Source of the DNA: Rhodanobacteraceae bacterium
GTDB taxonomy: Bacteria; Pseudomonadota; Gammaproteobacteria; Xanthomonadales; SZUA-5
Reading direction: 5' to 3'
Length of the DNA: 64,000 bases
Assembly: GCA_016717705.1 (NCBI GenBank)
Contig: JADKFD010000001.1
Span: forward strand, 1 to 64,000
Shown here piece after piece: positions 46,271 through 54,807 of the stretch. How positions within the stretch are numbered: the stretch's first letter is position 1; each line of letters opens with the position of its first letter. A program made the translations under genes and the position numbers. A model generated the notes under the pieces. That model did not search any database. It was not told the DNA's origin and saw only the letters and a program-made list of their open reading frames with translations.

Positions 46271-47206
46271 CTACTTGTCCGTCGCAGCGTCCTCACCAAA
46301 CACCAGGCCTTCCAGATTCTTCGGGAAGAACTCGAGTTGGGTGCCGACCGTCATGTCGGTGCGGTACTCGGTCACCACCTTGCGATTGGCCTCCGAGCGC
46401 AGCTTCTCCACGATGGCGGGTTTGGCCTGCTCGAACGGAACCACCTTGGCCGGCGTGAGTTCGATCAACTGGATCAGGTGGTATCCGAACTGACTATGGA
46501 CCGGCGGGCTGATCTGGCCAACTTCGGTCAGCGCCAGCGCGCCGGCAAGGAACTCCTGATCCATCTCCGTGGTGCCTTCGGTCAGGTGAAACAGTCCGGC
46601 GTTACCCGTCTTGCTGGGATCGTCGCTGACTTCCATCACCATCTCGCTGAAGCGCTTCTGATCGGCGCCACGCAACTGCTGCGCGAGTTGCTCGGCCTTG
46701 GCCTTGGCCGCCGCCTCGCCCACCTTGCGCGACTCGACCAGCAGATGGCGCACGGTCAACTGCCTGGGCGTCTTCATCTCCGACATGTGCGTCAGATAGT
46801 GCTCGTGGGCCAGGGTACTGAAGTCAGCGGTCACGCGCTCGGCGCGAATCTGGTCGAGACGATAGACCGCGACGATCTCGTCATAGGCCATCTTCAGTCG
46901 CGCCTGCAGCAGCACATCCTGCTCGACCTTGGCTGCATCCACCTCGTTGGCGATCTGGCGCAGGATCAGCAGGTTTTCGAGCATCTTGTTCAACTGTTTG
47001 GGATCGGACAGCAGCGCCGATTGCTGCTTGGGCTCCAGCGCCTTGACCTTTGCCGTGACGTCGGCAACGGTGATCACTGCGGTGCCGCGCTTGGCGATCG
47101 GACAGCTGGGTTCGGTGCACGGCTTCTCCGTCGCCGGTTCCTGGGCGAAAGCACCGCCGGCAAAGGCCAGGGAGGAGACAAGGATCAAGGCGGATCGCAG
47201 CAACAT
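46271..47206 (-). CDS. Exported PpiC-type (parvulin) peptidyl-prolyl isomerase
   Basis: A 311-residue periplasmic protein. The signal peptide is SALILVSSLAFAGGAFAQ. An N-terminal helical SurA-like region (about 40-135) precedes the parvulin domain (about 140-250) with TVRHLLVESRKVGEAAAKAK, FSEMVMEVSDDPSKTGNAG and SQFGYHLIQLIELTPAK. Two Cys (KPCTEPSCP) lie just after cleavage. It is first in the run leading to wzm and wzt, 8 bases away. A folding helper for outer-membrane proteins of the same export system is plausible. Intact. Confidence 0.92.
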   Translation of the reverse strand: MLLRSALILVSSLAFAGGAFAQEPATEKPCTEPSCPIAKRGTAVITVADVTAKVKALEPKQQSALLSDPKQLNKMLENLLILRQIANEVDAAKVEQDVLLQARLKMAYDEIVAVYRLDQIRAERVTADFSTLAHEHYLTHMSEMKTPRQLTVRHLLVESRKVGEAAAKAKAEQLAQQLRGADQKRFSEMVMEVSDDPSKTGNAGLFHLTEGTTEMDQEFLAGALALTEVGQISPPVHSQFGYHLIQLIELTPAKVVPFEQAKPAIVEKLRSEANRKVVTEYRTDMTVGTQLEFFPKNLEGLVFGEDAATDK

Positions 47207-47490
47207 ATTCGGTACTCGTCAGGAATAGGCTTGGGCTTGCAGCGCTGCGAGGCAGCGACACGATGGGTCAGGAATGGACCATGGGTTGCGGCAAAAGTTG
47301 CAGCGCGGGCGAAGTTCGCGCGCATCCGGGAGTTTTCCCGGGACTTTTCACGCGCAGTCGAGGTCAGGCTCGATCCGCGCCGACGACGGCGTCACGCGCG
47401 ACGCACGTCCGCCAATCCGAGGCACGCCGAACCGATGTGGCGGACAGCCGCCGCGTTTTATTCGCGACGGCTCTCGCTAGCTGACTGGGT

Positions 47491-48458
47491 TCAGTCCTGG
47501 ATCTGGTTCTGTACGTCAGCCGAACACGCGCCCGCTCCAGCCGGGCAGTGCGGGCCCGGGCCGACGGTGCTGTTGCCGTAGGTGAAGTTGACGTAGTAGG
47601 TCTGACCCGGCGTCAGCGGACAGCTGAACGGCGAGGCACTGCCGTTTTGCCAGCTTACGCTGGGCAGACGCTGCACGCCGCCGAGACAGGTCGATGACAA
47701 CTCGATGGAATTGAAGCAACCCGGCGACCGTGAGATCGACATCTGCCCATGCCGTCGCCGTCGCCCGGGAAATCCGCGCTGGCGATGGTGCCGAACTGGC
47801 CAGCCACGAAAGTTGCCGTGAACTGGAATGCCACGTAGCCGTTCGCGGGAACGCCGAGGCGACGACGCACGCCAAATGCAGGCCATGCCTGGAACACGTT
47901 GTCCCAGCTGGACGTGGTGCCATTCGGATAGAGCGGAACGCAGGTGCCGCCGATGGTCTGTACGGCAACCTGGGTCGTGGCACTGGTCGACTGCGCGCCA
48001 TTGGAGCACGTCAGTTGAAAGGTGATACTGCCGTTGGACGCGGGCGCCGTCAGATTCTGGCTGCCGCCGGTGGGCAAGGTGCCGAGGCTGGACCAGGTGG
48101 TGGATCCACCCTGCTGCGGCGTGCACGAGGTGGCGCCGCTGGTGGTCCAGTTCAGCGTGATGGTGGAGCCCGGCGTGACCGTCAAATTGCTCGGCGCGAA
48201 GCTGTTGATGGCCGGCCCAGGAGGCTGAGTGCACTGCTGATAGTTTTGAGCCGAGGAGCGGACAATCACATTGCCCGTTGCCGGGTCGATCCTGACCGCG
48301 CTGAGGGTAGTCGAAGTGGTGAGGGCGATCGGGCTGACGTTATCGAGCGTCACCGTCTGTGCCGCAACCGTACCCGACCACATGAGCAGCCCAGCCAGCG
48401 AAGGCAGTGCCAGCGCAAATTGGGCCAACGACTTCCCGAACCGCAGATACGACCGCAT
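47491..48458 (-). CDS. Secreted protein with Ig-like segment, one frameshift
   Basis: An unrecognised exported protein of about 322 residues. ATG 48458 has GGGAG upstream and opens a signal peptide (FALALPSLAGLLMWSGTVAA). Then come LDNVSPIALTTSTTLSAVRI, an Ig-like stretch SFAPSNLTVTPGSTITLNWT with TSCTP, and a C-terminal half WDNVFQAWPAFGVRRRLGVP. The frame breaks near 47745. The remaining reading continues as SPGCFNSIELSSTCLGGVQR and PGQTYYVNFTYGNSTVGPG to the stop at 47491. Several Cys suggest disulfides. It could be a type II secretion substrate, but no enzyme motif is visible. The 284 bases between it and the PpiC gene hold nothing I recognise. Confidence 0.75.
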
Positions 48459-48628
48459 CAACTCTACTCCCAAGCATGAGCCCACAGGCGTGCGAAGGCT
48501 GCCACTGATCGCTAGTGACTGCAATGCGTAGACGGTGACTCGTTCATTCTGCGTGTGCAACTGCCGGCGCTGACGACCCAGCGGTATCGCAATCGGTCTG
48601 TGACATCGTCGGGCATACCGCCTGGCTG

Positions 48629-48693
48629 TTGTAGAGCGGAGCTTGCTCCGCTGCTTTTCCGGGAACCCAAGCGGAGCAAGCTCCGCTCTACAA
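48629..48693. repeat. Perfect 24-bp inverted repeat
   Basis: TTGTAGAGCGGAGCTTGCTCCGCT at 48629 is repeated in exact reverse complement at 48670-48693, with a 17-base spacer. Each arm is itself a palindrome (AGCGGAGC-GCTCCGCT). This dispersed-repeat class differs from the GCGCGCTTGCGCGC class. It occupies the gap between two secreted-protein genes together with the terminator at 48749; no gene is seen in the 342 bases. Confidence 0.9.
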
Positions 48694-48748
48694 GAGCCTG
48701 GCCTTGCCGGCGGGAGGCGGCAGATGGACTGCACCGCCCACAATAGAA

Positions 48749-48770
48749 GAGGGGGGCTTTCGCCCCCCTC
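48749..48770 (-). terminator. Intrinsic terminator of the 48801 gene
   Basis: On the minus strand GAGGGGGGC, loop GAAA, GCCCCCCTC forms a 9-base stem followed by TTCTATT. It lies 30 bases after the stop codon of the secreted protein gene. Confidence 0.85.
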
Positions 48771-48800
48771 CCTGTATCACAACAACAGCTCAGCCGTGGA

Positions 48801-50372
48801 TCAATCGCACGGAGCCGAGTTGCCGAAGGTGCCCTTGAAGCAAGCGCGCGACGCGCGGTGCGGGTAAGCACCACCGTAGGACGCCTGCAGGCCCGCACCC
48901 TGGTTGACGTTGATGACGCGCAACGCCCAGTAGCCGATCGCCGGCAGACCGAAGAAGCGGTCAGCACCGGAAGCACCCGGAGCGGTTTCAACCAGCGCCG
49001 GACGCAGCAGCGGATCGAGTGCACCAACCGAGTTGATGGCGTTCTCGTCGTAGAAGCCGAGCCAGAACCAACCGTTGTTGAAGGTCTTCTGGATGATGCC
49101 GAAGAGCTGCAGGTAGGTCGGGATGGCCAGGCCACCGGTCTCGCCATGGATCGGCGAGATGGCGGTCGCGGAGACCGGGGTACGCGTGAACCACAACACG
49201 TTGGCTTCGCGGCAGATCGCAGTGCGGAGGCCGCCCGGCGAGAAGTCGAGAATCTGGAAGGTGTCTTCCTCACGGTTGTAGATGCGGCCCGAAACGCGCT
49301 CGCAACCAGACCAGCCGGCGGTGAACGGAGCGGTGAAGGTCGTCGAACCGGTCACGTACAGCTTACGGGTCGGCAGGGTGACAACCCATTCCGAAGCCGC
49401 GCCCAGATCCGGATCAACTTCGTATTCGTTGAACACCGCTTCGCGCATCAGCACGGCCGAGACCGCGTTCACCGGGCCAGCGCCTGCACCTGCACCCGAG
49501 GTCAGCCAGTTGCTGGTGATCAGACGACCACGATCGAACACGTAGCTGGTGACGACACCGGCCACCGGGCCGTTGGCGCTACCCAGGTTCGGGAAGTTGG
49601 AGCCCGGGCCCGTGTGCTGGATCGAAGCCGAGAAGCCGTCGATGGCTTCGGCGTTGTAGTTGATGTACGTGCCATCAACGACGTCAACGATCGCGGCGCC
49701 ACCGAACAGACCGCCAGTCGGCGCCTGCATGTCAACCAGCGGGTTGTTGAACCAAATGCCGCTGCCGCCCGGCGTACCGGTCGCCAGCCATGCGCCTTCC
49801 AGGAAGGAGCAATCAGCCGGACGATTGTTGATGTGCGTCAGGTAGAAACCGAAGCCAGCCGGGGAATCGTACGGGATGGAACCCATCTCGATCATTTCGA
49901 CATAGCCGCTACGCGTACGGGTCGGGGACGTGCCCAGGCCGTCCGTGAAGAACGACGTGCGGAACGGGAAGTAGCGACGGCCGTCCGGCAGGGTCGGCAG
50001 CTGGAAGATACCGCTCTCGATGCCCGGCACCGTGCAGCTGGTGTCCGAGGTCACGATGTTCGCGGGGCCGTCAGCAGCGCGCGAGAAGATACCGGCGGTC
50101 CACACGTCATACTCGGACAGGTACAGATTGAAGTCGAGCACTTCGCGGGAGTTGATGGCATCAAGGAAACGCACCTTGACGGCCTTGCCGGAATCGGTGG
50201 TGTTCACAACCGACAGAGCGGTCGTGTTGCCGTCGTTGACGGTGTAGTACGGGTACAGCAGAACCTGACCCACGCCATCCGGATTCAGGTTCACGGCGGT
50301 CGAGATATTCGCGATGCCAGCGACGCCGGCGAGGCCGGCAACGATGGCGGTCGCCATGGTGTTCTTTTTCAT
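48801..50372 (-). CDS. Abundant-looking secreted protein, unrecognised
   Basis: A 523-residue exported protein. The signal peptide (MKKNTMATAIVAGLAGVAGI) starts at ATG 50372, chosen because AGGAG lies eight bases upstream. The mature part opens VNLNPDGVGQVLLYPYYTVN and has LSVVNTTDSGKAVKVRFLDA, typical of a beta-sandwich. It also has YLTHINNRPADCSFLEGAWL, FQILDFSPGGLRTAICREAN and SGADRFFGLPAIGYWALRVI. The terminator, good ribosome site and less extreme codon use suggest high expression. Similar proteins appear in xanthomonads without known function, so surface or secreted placement is inferred. Confidence 0.8.
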   Translation of the reverse strand: MKKNTMATAIVAGLAGVAGIANISTAVNLNPDGVGQVLLYPYYTVNDGNTTALSVVNTTDSGKAVKVRFLDAINSREVLDFNLYLSEYDVWTAGIFSRAADGPANIVTSDTSCTVPGIESGIFQLPTLPDGRRYFPFRTSFFTDGLGTSPTRTRSGYVEMIEMGSIPYDSPAGFGFYLTHINNRPADCSFLEGAWLATGTPGGSGIWFNNPLVDMQAPTGGLFGGAAIVDVVDGTYINYNAEAIDGFSASIQHTGPGSNFPNLGSANGPVAGVVTSYVFDRGRLITSNWLTSGAGAGAGPVNAVSAVLMREAVFNEYEVDPDLGAASEWVVTLPTRKLYVTGSTTFTAPFTAGWSGCERVSGRIYNREEDTFQILDFSPGGLRTAICREANVLWFTRTPVSATAISPIHGETGGLAIPTYLQLFGIIQKTFNNGWFWLGFYDENAINSVGALDPLLRPALVETAPGASGADRFFGLPAIGYWALRVINVNQGAGLQASYGGAYPHRASRACFKGTFGNSAPCD

Positions 50373-50509
50373 TCTAAACACTCCTAGTCAACTACAGGGC
50401 TTCGCCTACTGCCAACCTCACTCCGAGTCGGGGGTTCCCCCTCTTTGCGGCAAGGTTAGACAAGAGCACGACGGATGCTAAGACAACTTGGTTCAGCATG
50501 CAACAACCA

Positions 50510-50536
50510 ATCAGCGATCAGCGATCAGCGATCAGC
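50510..50536. repeat. Heptamer ATCAGCG x3.9 encoding the end of the lipoprotein gene
   Basis: Three perfect ATCAGCG units plus ATCAGC. On the minus strand they supply the last three codons and the TGA stop of the gene at 50525. Confidence 0.93.
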
Positions 50537-51013
50537 TTTGGGCACCAGATACCAGTCTCCATCGCTCAGGATCCAGTTTTCGGTCACCACGTTGACGGCA
50601 TCTACCGTGCCAACGCGCATGACTGGCATCTGGAACTGGGCATTGACCTGGATTTCTACGGTACATACCTGCGTTTCGCAAGTGGCTTTTTGAAAAAACA
50701 CGCGCGTCCACTGCACCGGACGGTCTTTCATGGTCTTTACATAGGCTTCTTTGGACTGCGTTTCACGATATCCCGGTGACAGCAACTCGTAAGCGTCTTC
50801 GAAGTGCCGCTCGATCAGATGATCCCAGCGCTTGAGCGCGCGCAACTTGACCTGGTCTTCCGGCGCCACCTTGGCGGCATCCGCGGCAGCACTGGCGCCC
50901 GCGGTCGGCGGCCGTGTGCCCTGGCTGGCACACGCGCCCAGCGCCAGCGCACAGACCGCGACCAGTGCGAGGCGAGCGCCGGCCACACGGGGGAACATCG
51001 AACTTGAACTCAT
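50525..51013 (-). CDS. Small predicted lipoprotein
   Basis: A 162-residue lipoprotein: signal LALVAVCALALGAC with the lipidated Cys at about residue 28. A short Thr/Ala linker precedes a globular part with LKRWDHLIERHFEDAYELLS and GYRETQSKEAYVKTMK. The end is EIQVNAQFQMPVMRVGT with ENWILSDGDWYLVPK, resembling an NTF2-like fold. No partner is known. It lies 61 bases downstream of gspD on the same strand, so it may be co-transcribed with the secretion operon, but no Gsp role is established. Confidence 0.85.
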   Translation of the reverse strand: MSSSSMFPRVAGARLALVAVCALALGACASQGTRPPTAGASAAADAAKVAPEDQVKLRALKRWDHLIERHFEDAYELLSPGYRETQSKEAYVKTMKDRPVQWTRVFFQKATCETQVCTVEIQVNAQFQMPVMRVGTVDAVNVVTENWILSDGDWYLVPKADR

Positions 51014-51074
51014 CCTTACACTCCTTCAGTCAATCGGGTATGGCGGCCGATACAGCGATTTCGCCGGGAAACAC

Positions 51075-53438
51075 TCATTCCTGTGCTTCGGCGCGCGCAC
51101 GTTCAGCGGCTTCCATGTCTTCGATCAGGGGCGACAGGCCCTGGAATCGCTTTTTGTACTCTTCGGTCAACTCGCGGGCCTGCCCGGCACCACCGCGAAT
51201 CACCGTCGGGGTGATCAGCACCAGCAGTTCCTTGCGCGTTCCGTCGTTGCTGCTGGCTCCGAACAACTTGCCGAAGAACGGGATGTTCTTCAGTCCCGGC
51301 ACGCCGGAGTTGGACCGGTTGTCCTCCTGCTGGATCAGTCCGCCCAGCATCACCGTATCGCCGCTCTGCACGGCCACTTCGGTTTCGATGGTCTTCTTGT
51401 CGATCGGCACGTTGCCGCCGAAGGTCTCCACCGAACTGGCCGGGCCCGGCGTGCTCTGCTCGGCCTTGATTTCCATGAACACCAGACCACCCGGATTCAC
51501 GCGCGGCTTGACGTTCAGAATGATGCCGGTATCGCGGAACTGCACCTGGCTCTGACCGACGTTGCTGCCGCCACCCGGACTGGTGATCGGGTTGAAATAG
51601 GTGCTGGTCACCGGGATCTGGATGCCGACGTTGATCGAGGCCTCGGTGTTGTTGAGCACCAGCACCGAAGGCGCCGACAGCACTTTGACGTCGCCTTCGC
51701 TCTGCAGCAGGCTGACCAGCGCACCGGCGCGGCGCCCGGCAAAGATCCAGTTGACGCCGGCCGAGGTGATTTCGCCGAAGGTGTCGCCATGAATGGCCTT
51801 GGCGAGTGCACCGGTGGTGGTACCCGTGCCATCGTCCGGAACCGGGGGCGGCACCAGTCGATCCAGCGCGTCCTCGAAGTACCACTTGACGCCGAACTGG
51901 AGATTGTTGGTCAGCGACACGTCGAGCAGGCGCGCCTCGATGTGCACCTGCAGCGGCACCGAATCGAGCTTGCGGATGGCGCCGCGGATGGCTTCGTACT
52001 GGGCCGGCGTCGCGCGGACCACCAACTGGTTGTTTTCCTCGGCGGCGGTGATGCGGATGTCGTCGCCTTCGACGATCGCCAGGCCCTCGTCGCCACCGGC
52101 ACTGCCGGCGCTGCCCGGGACGCCACTCGCGCGTCGGTTACCGCCCGTCGACGAGGACGAGGACGAGAAATTCGACGGCTGCGAAACCTTGTTGTCGCTC
52201 TGGGTCTTCGGGCCACCGGGGTTGGTGAGCTCCACCGAGGAGCCGCTCGACGACGACAACTCGGTCGGAATCATGCCCGGCGCCACGCCCTCCGCGGAGG
52301 ATGTGTTCGCGCGGCTGGAGCCGCCACTGCTGCTGCCGAAGATGTCATTCAGGCGATCGGCGAGATCGGTAGCCTTGACGTTCTTGACGTCGTAGACATA
52401 CAGCCGTACGCCCGGCTGGTTGCCGCCCTGGTCCAGTCGCGTGATCCAGCGCTCGGCCTCATCGAGGTAGCGGCGCTGCGGCGTGATCACCAGGATCGCG
52501 TTCAGGCGCTCGATCGGGATGAAGCGGAACATGCCGGCCAGTGGCGATTGCGACTGCTCGCCGAAGATCAGGTCGAGTTCCGGCGCCAGTGTCTTGGCTT
52601 CCGCCTGCTCCAGCGTGATCAAGCCGATCGACATGCCCTTGATCCAGTCGACGTCGAACACGTCGATGGTGGTCATGTAGTTTTCGAGTTCACGACGGCT
52701 GCCGGCAATGATGATCAGACCGCGCGCATTGTCGGCCTTGAGGATGGCGCCTTCGCGGGCATACGGCTGCAGCAGCTTCTCCATCTCGGTCGGCGCGATG
52801 AATTCGAGCGGAATGGCGCGCACTTCATAGCCGCGCGCCAGCTCCGCCGCGCCCACCCGTGGCGTCAGGTTGCCGCGCACCGCGTTGGCCGCCGGCACCA
52901 CCGAGTACTGGCCGTCGACATAGATCAGCGCCAGGTTGTTCCACGACAGCAGCATCTCCAGGATCGAAAACGCCTGCTCCGGGGTCACCGGACGCGCGGT
53001 CGAGAAGGTCACCGTGCCACTGACACCCGCGGCGATGATGTAGTTCTCGCCGAGCAGGTCGCCGAGGATCATCTTGACCACGTCGGCGATCGGCATGTCG
53101 GCGAAATTGAGGCTGGCCTTGCCCTGTTCGGGCGGCTTGCGCGGCACCTTGCGGGCGGTATCCAGATTGATCATTTCGCCGGTGCCCGGCAACATCAGAT
53201 CGCTTTCTTCCTTGGCGGCGGTCTCCGCGGCGGCATCCGCCACGGCCTGCACCTTGGACGCATTGGCGCGATCGAAGTCCTCGGCAGCTTCCGGGTCCAT
53301 CGATCGCGCGATTTCGCGCACCTGTTCTGCCTTTTCGTCGTCGACCGCACGATCGTTCGACGCGAATGGCGAATGGGCGCAGCCGATCAGCATCGTTGCG
53401 ATCAGTGCCAGCGCGCTTCGTCGAAATCCTTTCTTCAC
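51075..53438 (-). CDS. gspD: Type II secretion secretin GspD (XpsD-like lipoprotein)
   Basis: The outer-membrane secretin, 787 residues. A lipobox MLIGC puts the lipid on Cys20, as reported for Xanthomonas XpsD. N0-N3 domains occupy about 105-500 (LNFADMPIADVVKMILGDLL, then repeated IDVFDVDWIKG- and RLNDIFG-type secretin N modules), with a Ser/Gly-rich loop at about 355-450. The secretin core (about 530-740) has VLSAPSVLVLNNTEASINVG and VQSGDTVMLGGLIQQ. The C-terminus is a short charged tail. It is the last gene of the operon and starts 11 bases after gspC. A separate pilotin is not visible. Confidence 0.97.
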   Translation of the reverse strand: MKKGFRRSALALIATMLIGCAHSPFASNDRAVDDEKAEQVREIARSMDPEAAEDFDRANASKVQAVADAAAETAAKEESDLMLPGTGEMINLDTARKVPRKPPEQGKASLNFADMPIADVVKMILGDLLGENYIIAAGVSGTVTFSTARPVTPEQAFSILEMLLSWNNLALIYVDGQYSVVPAANAVRGNLTPRVGAAELARGYEVRAIPLEFIAPTEMEKLLQPYAREGAILKADNARGLIIIAGSRRELENYMTTIDVFDVDWIKGMSIGLITLEQAEAKTLAPELDLIFGEQSQSPLAGMFRFIPIERLNAILVITPQRRYLDEAERWITRLDQGGNQPGVRLYVYDVKNVKATDLADRLNDIFGSSSGGSSRANTSSAEGVAPGMIPTELSSSSGSSVELTNPGGPKTQSDNKVSQPSNFSSSSSSTGGNRRASGVPGSAGSAGGDEGLAIVEGDDIRITAAEENNQLVVRATPAQYEAIRGAIRKLDSVPLQVHIEARLLDVSLTNNLQFGVKWYFEDALDRLVPPPVPDDGTGTTTGALAKAIHGDTFGEITSAGVNWIFAGRRAGALVSLLQSEGDVKVLSAPSVLVLNNTEASINVGIQIPVTSTYFNPITSPGGGSNVGQSQVQFRDTGIILNVKPRVNPGGLVFMEIKAEQSTPGPASSVETFGGNVPIDKKTIETEVAVQSGDTVMLGGLIQQEDNRSNSGVPGLKNIPFFGKLFGASSNDGTRKELLVLITPTVIRGGAGQARELTEEYKKRFQGLSPLIEDMEAAERARAEAQE

Positions 53439-53449
53439 CCAAGATCTCC

Positions 53450-54199
53450 TTACTGCTTCCCTTGCTGCTGGCTTGCTTTCTCGGCTTCGGCGCGCATCTG
53501 CGCACGTCGCTGCTCGATGATTCGTTGTACTTCCGCCTGGCGCGCGGCTTCGTCAGTCGGCAGCGCCTGCGGGGCCGGCATGGCACCCGGTTGCCCCGGT
53601 TGCGGCGGCGCCCCCGGCGACTGCGCCATGCCCGGCGGCGGCGTGCCCGGCGGCGGTGGCGGCGGCGCGCCAGCCACCGGTGTCTTCGACATGTCGAGCT
53701 TGAGCTCGGCCGTGCCCTGCTGCGCGCCCCCATCAAAGATCGCTTTGCGTGGCCCAAGTTCCTGCAAAGTCCAACCGGACAGATCGCCGGGCAGCGGCAT
53801 GCCCTGGCGCACGCGGATCACCGTGCTCGAAGCGTTGTCGCGCAGGATCGCCACCTGGCGCTCGGGATCGATCAGGACCCCGAGCAGCGTCGCATTCAAG
53901 GGCACCGGCGGCGCTTCGGTGCTGGCAACCGCGCCGGCCTTGTCGTCGATCGGCCGCGGCTTGCGGTCGTTGGTGAACAACGGCCGCTGGTAGATCTCGA
54001 TGTACTGCGCCAGGTCCGGCAGCTTGAACTCGATCTGCTGCATCGGCTGGGTCAGCTCGGGCTCCAGTTCGGCCGGCTGGTCGGCCAGCAGGCGGTAGCC
54101 GGAACCCACGCCCAGCGACTGCAGGATCGCGATCAGCGCGAACACGCCGCACAGCGCCCCGAGTACCAGCGTCATCCACTGCCCGAGTTCACGCTTCAT
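53450..54199 (-). CDS. gspC: Type II secretion protein GspC/XpsN
   Basis: An inner-membrane protein of 249 residues linking the assembly platform to the secretin. An N-terminal helix (MTLVLGALCGVFALIAILQS) precedes a periplasmic homology region (about 100-165; ATLLGVLIDPERQVAILRDN and VRQGMPLPGDLSGWTLQELG). A Pro/Gly-rich stretch (APPPPPPGTPPPG) and a charged helix follow. It has no PDZ domain, matching the XpsN type. It overlaps gspM by 4 bases (ATGA). Confidence 0.92.
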   Translation of the reverse strand: MKRELGQWMTLVLGALCGVFALIAILQSLGVGSGYRLLADQPAELEPELTQPMQQIEFKLPDLAQYIEIYQRPLFTNDRKPRPIDDKAGAVASTEAPPVPLNATLLGVLIDPERQVAILRDNASSTVIRVRQGMPLPGDLSGWTLQELGPRKAIFDGGAQQGTAELKLDMSKTPVAGAPPPPPPGTPPPGMAQSPGAPPQPGQPGAMPAPQALPTDEAARQAEVQRIIEQRRAQMRAEAEKASQQQGKQ

Positions 54200-54807
54200 G
54201 GCGGCGTCCCTCCCGGCATGCGGATATAGCCGTAGACGTCGAAGCGCGCGTCCATGTCGCCGAGATTGGGCTGCGGCATGCCGCCCTGGAACATCTGTTG
54301 CTGGTACAGATTGAGCTCGATGACAAACAGGAACGGCGTGGCGTTCTCCAGTTCGTACAGGATCTCGGTGAGGTCATCGAGATCGCAGCGCATGCGCACC
54401 TTGACCACCACGCGCTGGTAGGGCTCCGGCGCCGTCGGACGCTCGTTCTGGCTGCTGATCAGCTGACAGCGCTGCGGGTCGCGCGCCTTGTCGGCGATGA
54501 TCTGCTTGATCAGGCTGTTCAGATTGGCGGCCGCCAGATCGAAGCTGTCTTCCGGCAGGAAGTAGTTGGCGCCGGCCTGAAACTGCCGCACCTCCGCCAG
54601 GCGACTCTCGATCTGCGGCCGTTGCGCCGCGATCTGGCGGAAACGCAACTCGGCGTCCTTCAGATCGCTGATCTCGGCGGCGTAGGCCAGATGCTGGGTG
54701 ATGAACCCATGGAACAAAAGCAGGTAGACGATCGCCAGCGCGAACAGCGCCAGACCGATCGCAACCGGCTTGCCCTTACCGGGAGCCGGCAGCAGTGTCA
54801 GTGCCAT
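54196..54807 (-). CDS. gspM: Type II secretion protein GspM
   Basis: A 203-residue inner-membrane protein. One helix (PVAIGLALFALAIVYLLLFH) is followed by a coiled-coil stretch (LKDAELRFRQIAAQRPQIES) and a ferredoxin-like periplasmic domain (VVVKVRMRCDLDDLTEILYE). It interacts with GspL in the platform. The gene overlaps gspL by 32 bases and gspC by 4. Length and order agree with XpsM. Confidence 0.9.
   Translation of the reverse strand: MALTLLPAPGKGKPVAIGLALFALAIVYLLLFHGFITQHLAYAAEISDLKDAELRFRQIAAQRPQIESRLAEVRQFQAGANYFLPEDSFDLAAANLNSLIKQIIADKARDPQRCQLISSQNERPTAPEPYQRVVVKVRMRCDLDDLTEILYELENATPFLFVIELNLYQQQMFQGGMPQPNLGDMDARFDVYGYIRMPGGTPP

Noticed and set aside
50832..53993. A 1053-codon open frame on the plus strand opposite gspD and gspC
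   Set aside because: It is antisense to well-supported secretion genes, is rich in His/Arg/Gln/Gly as GC-rich shadow frames are, and has no domain or ribosome site.
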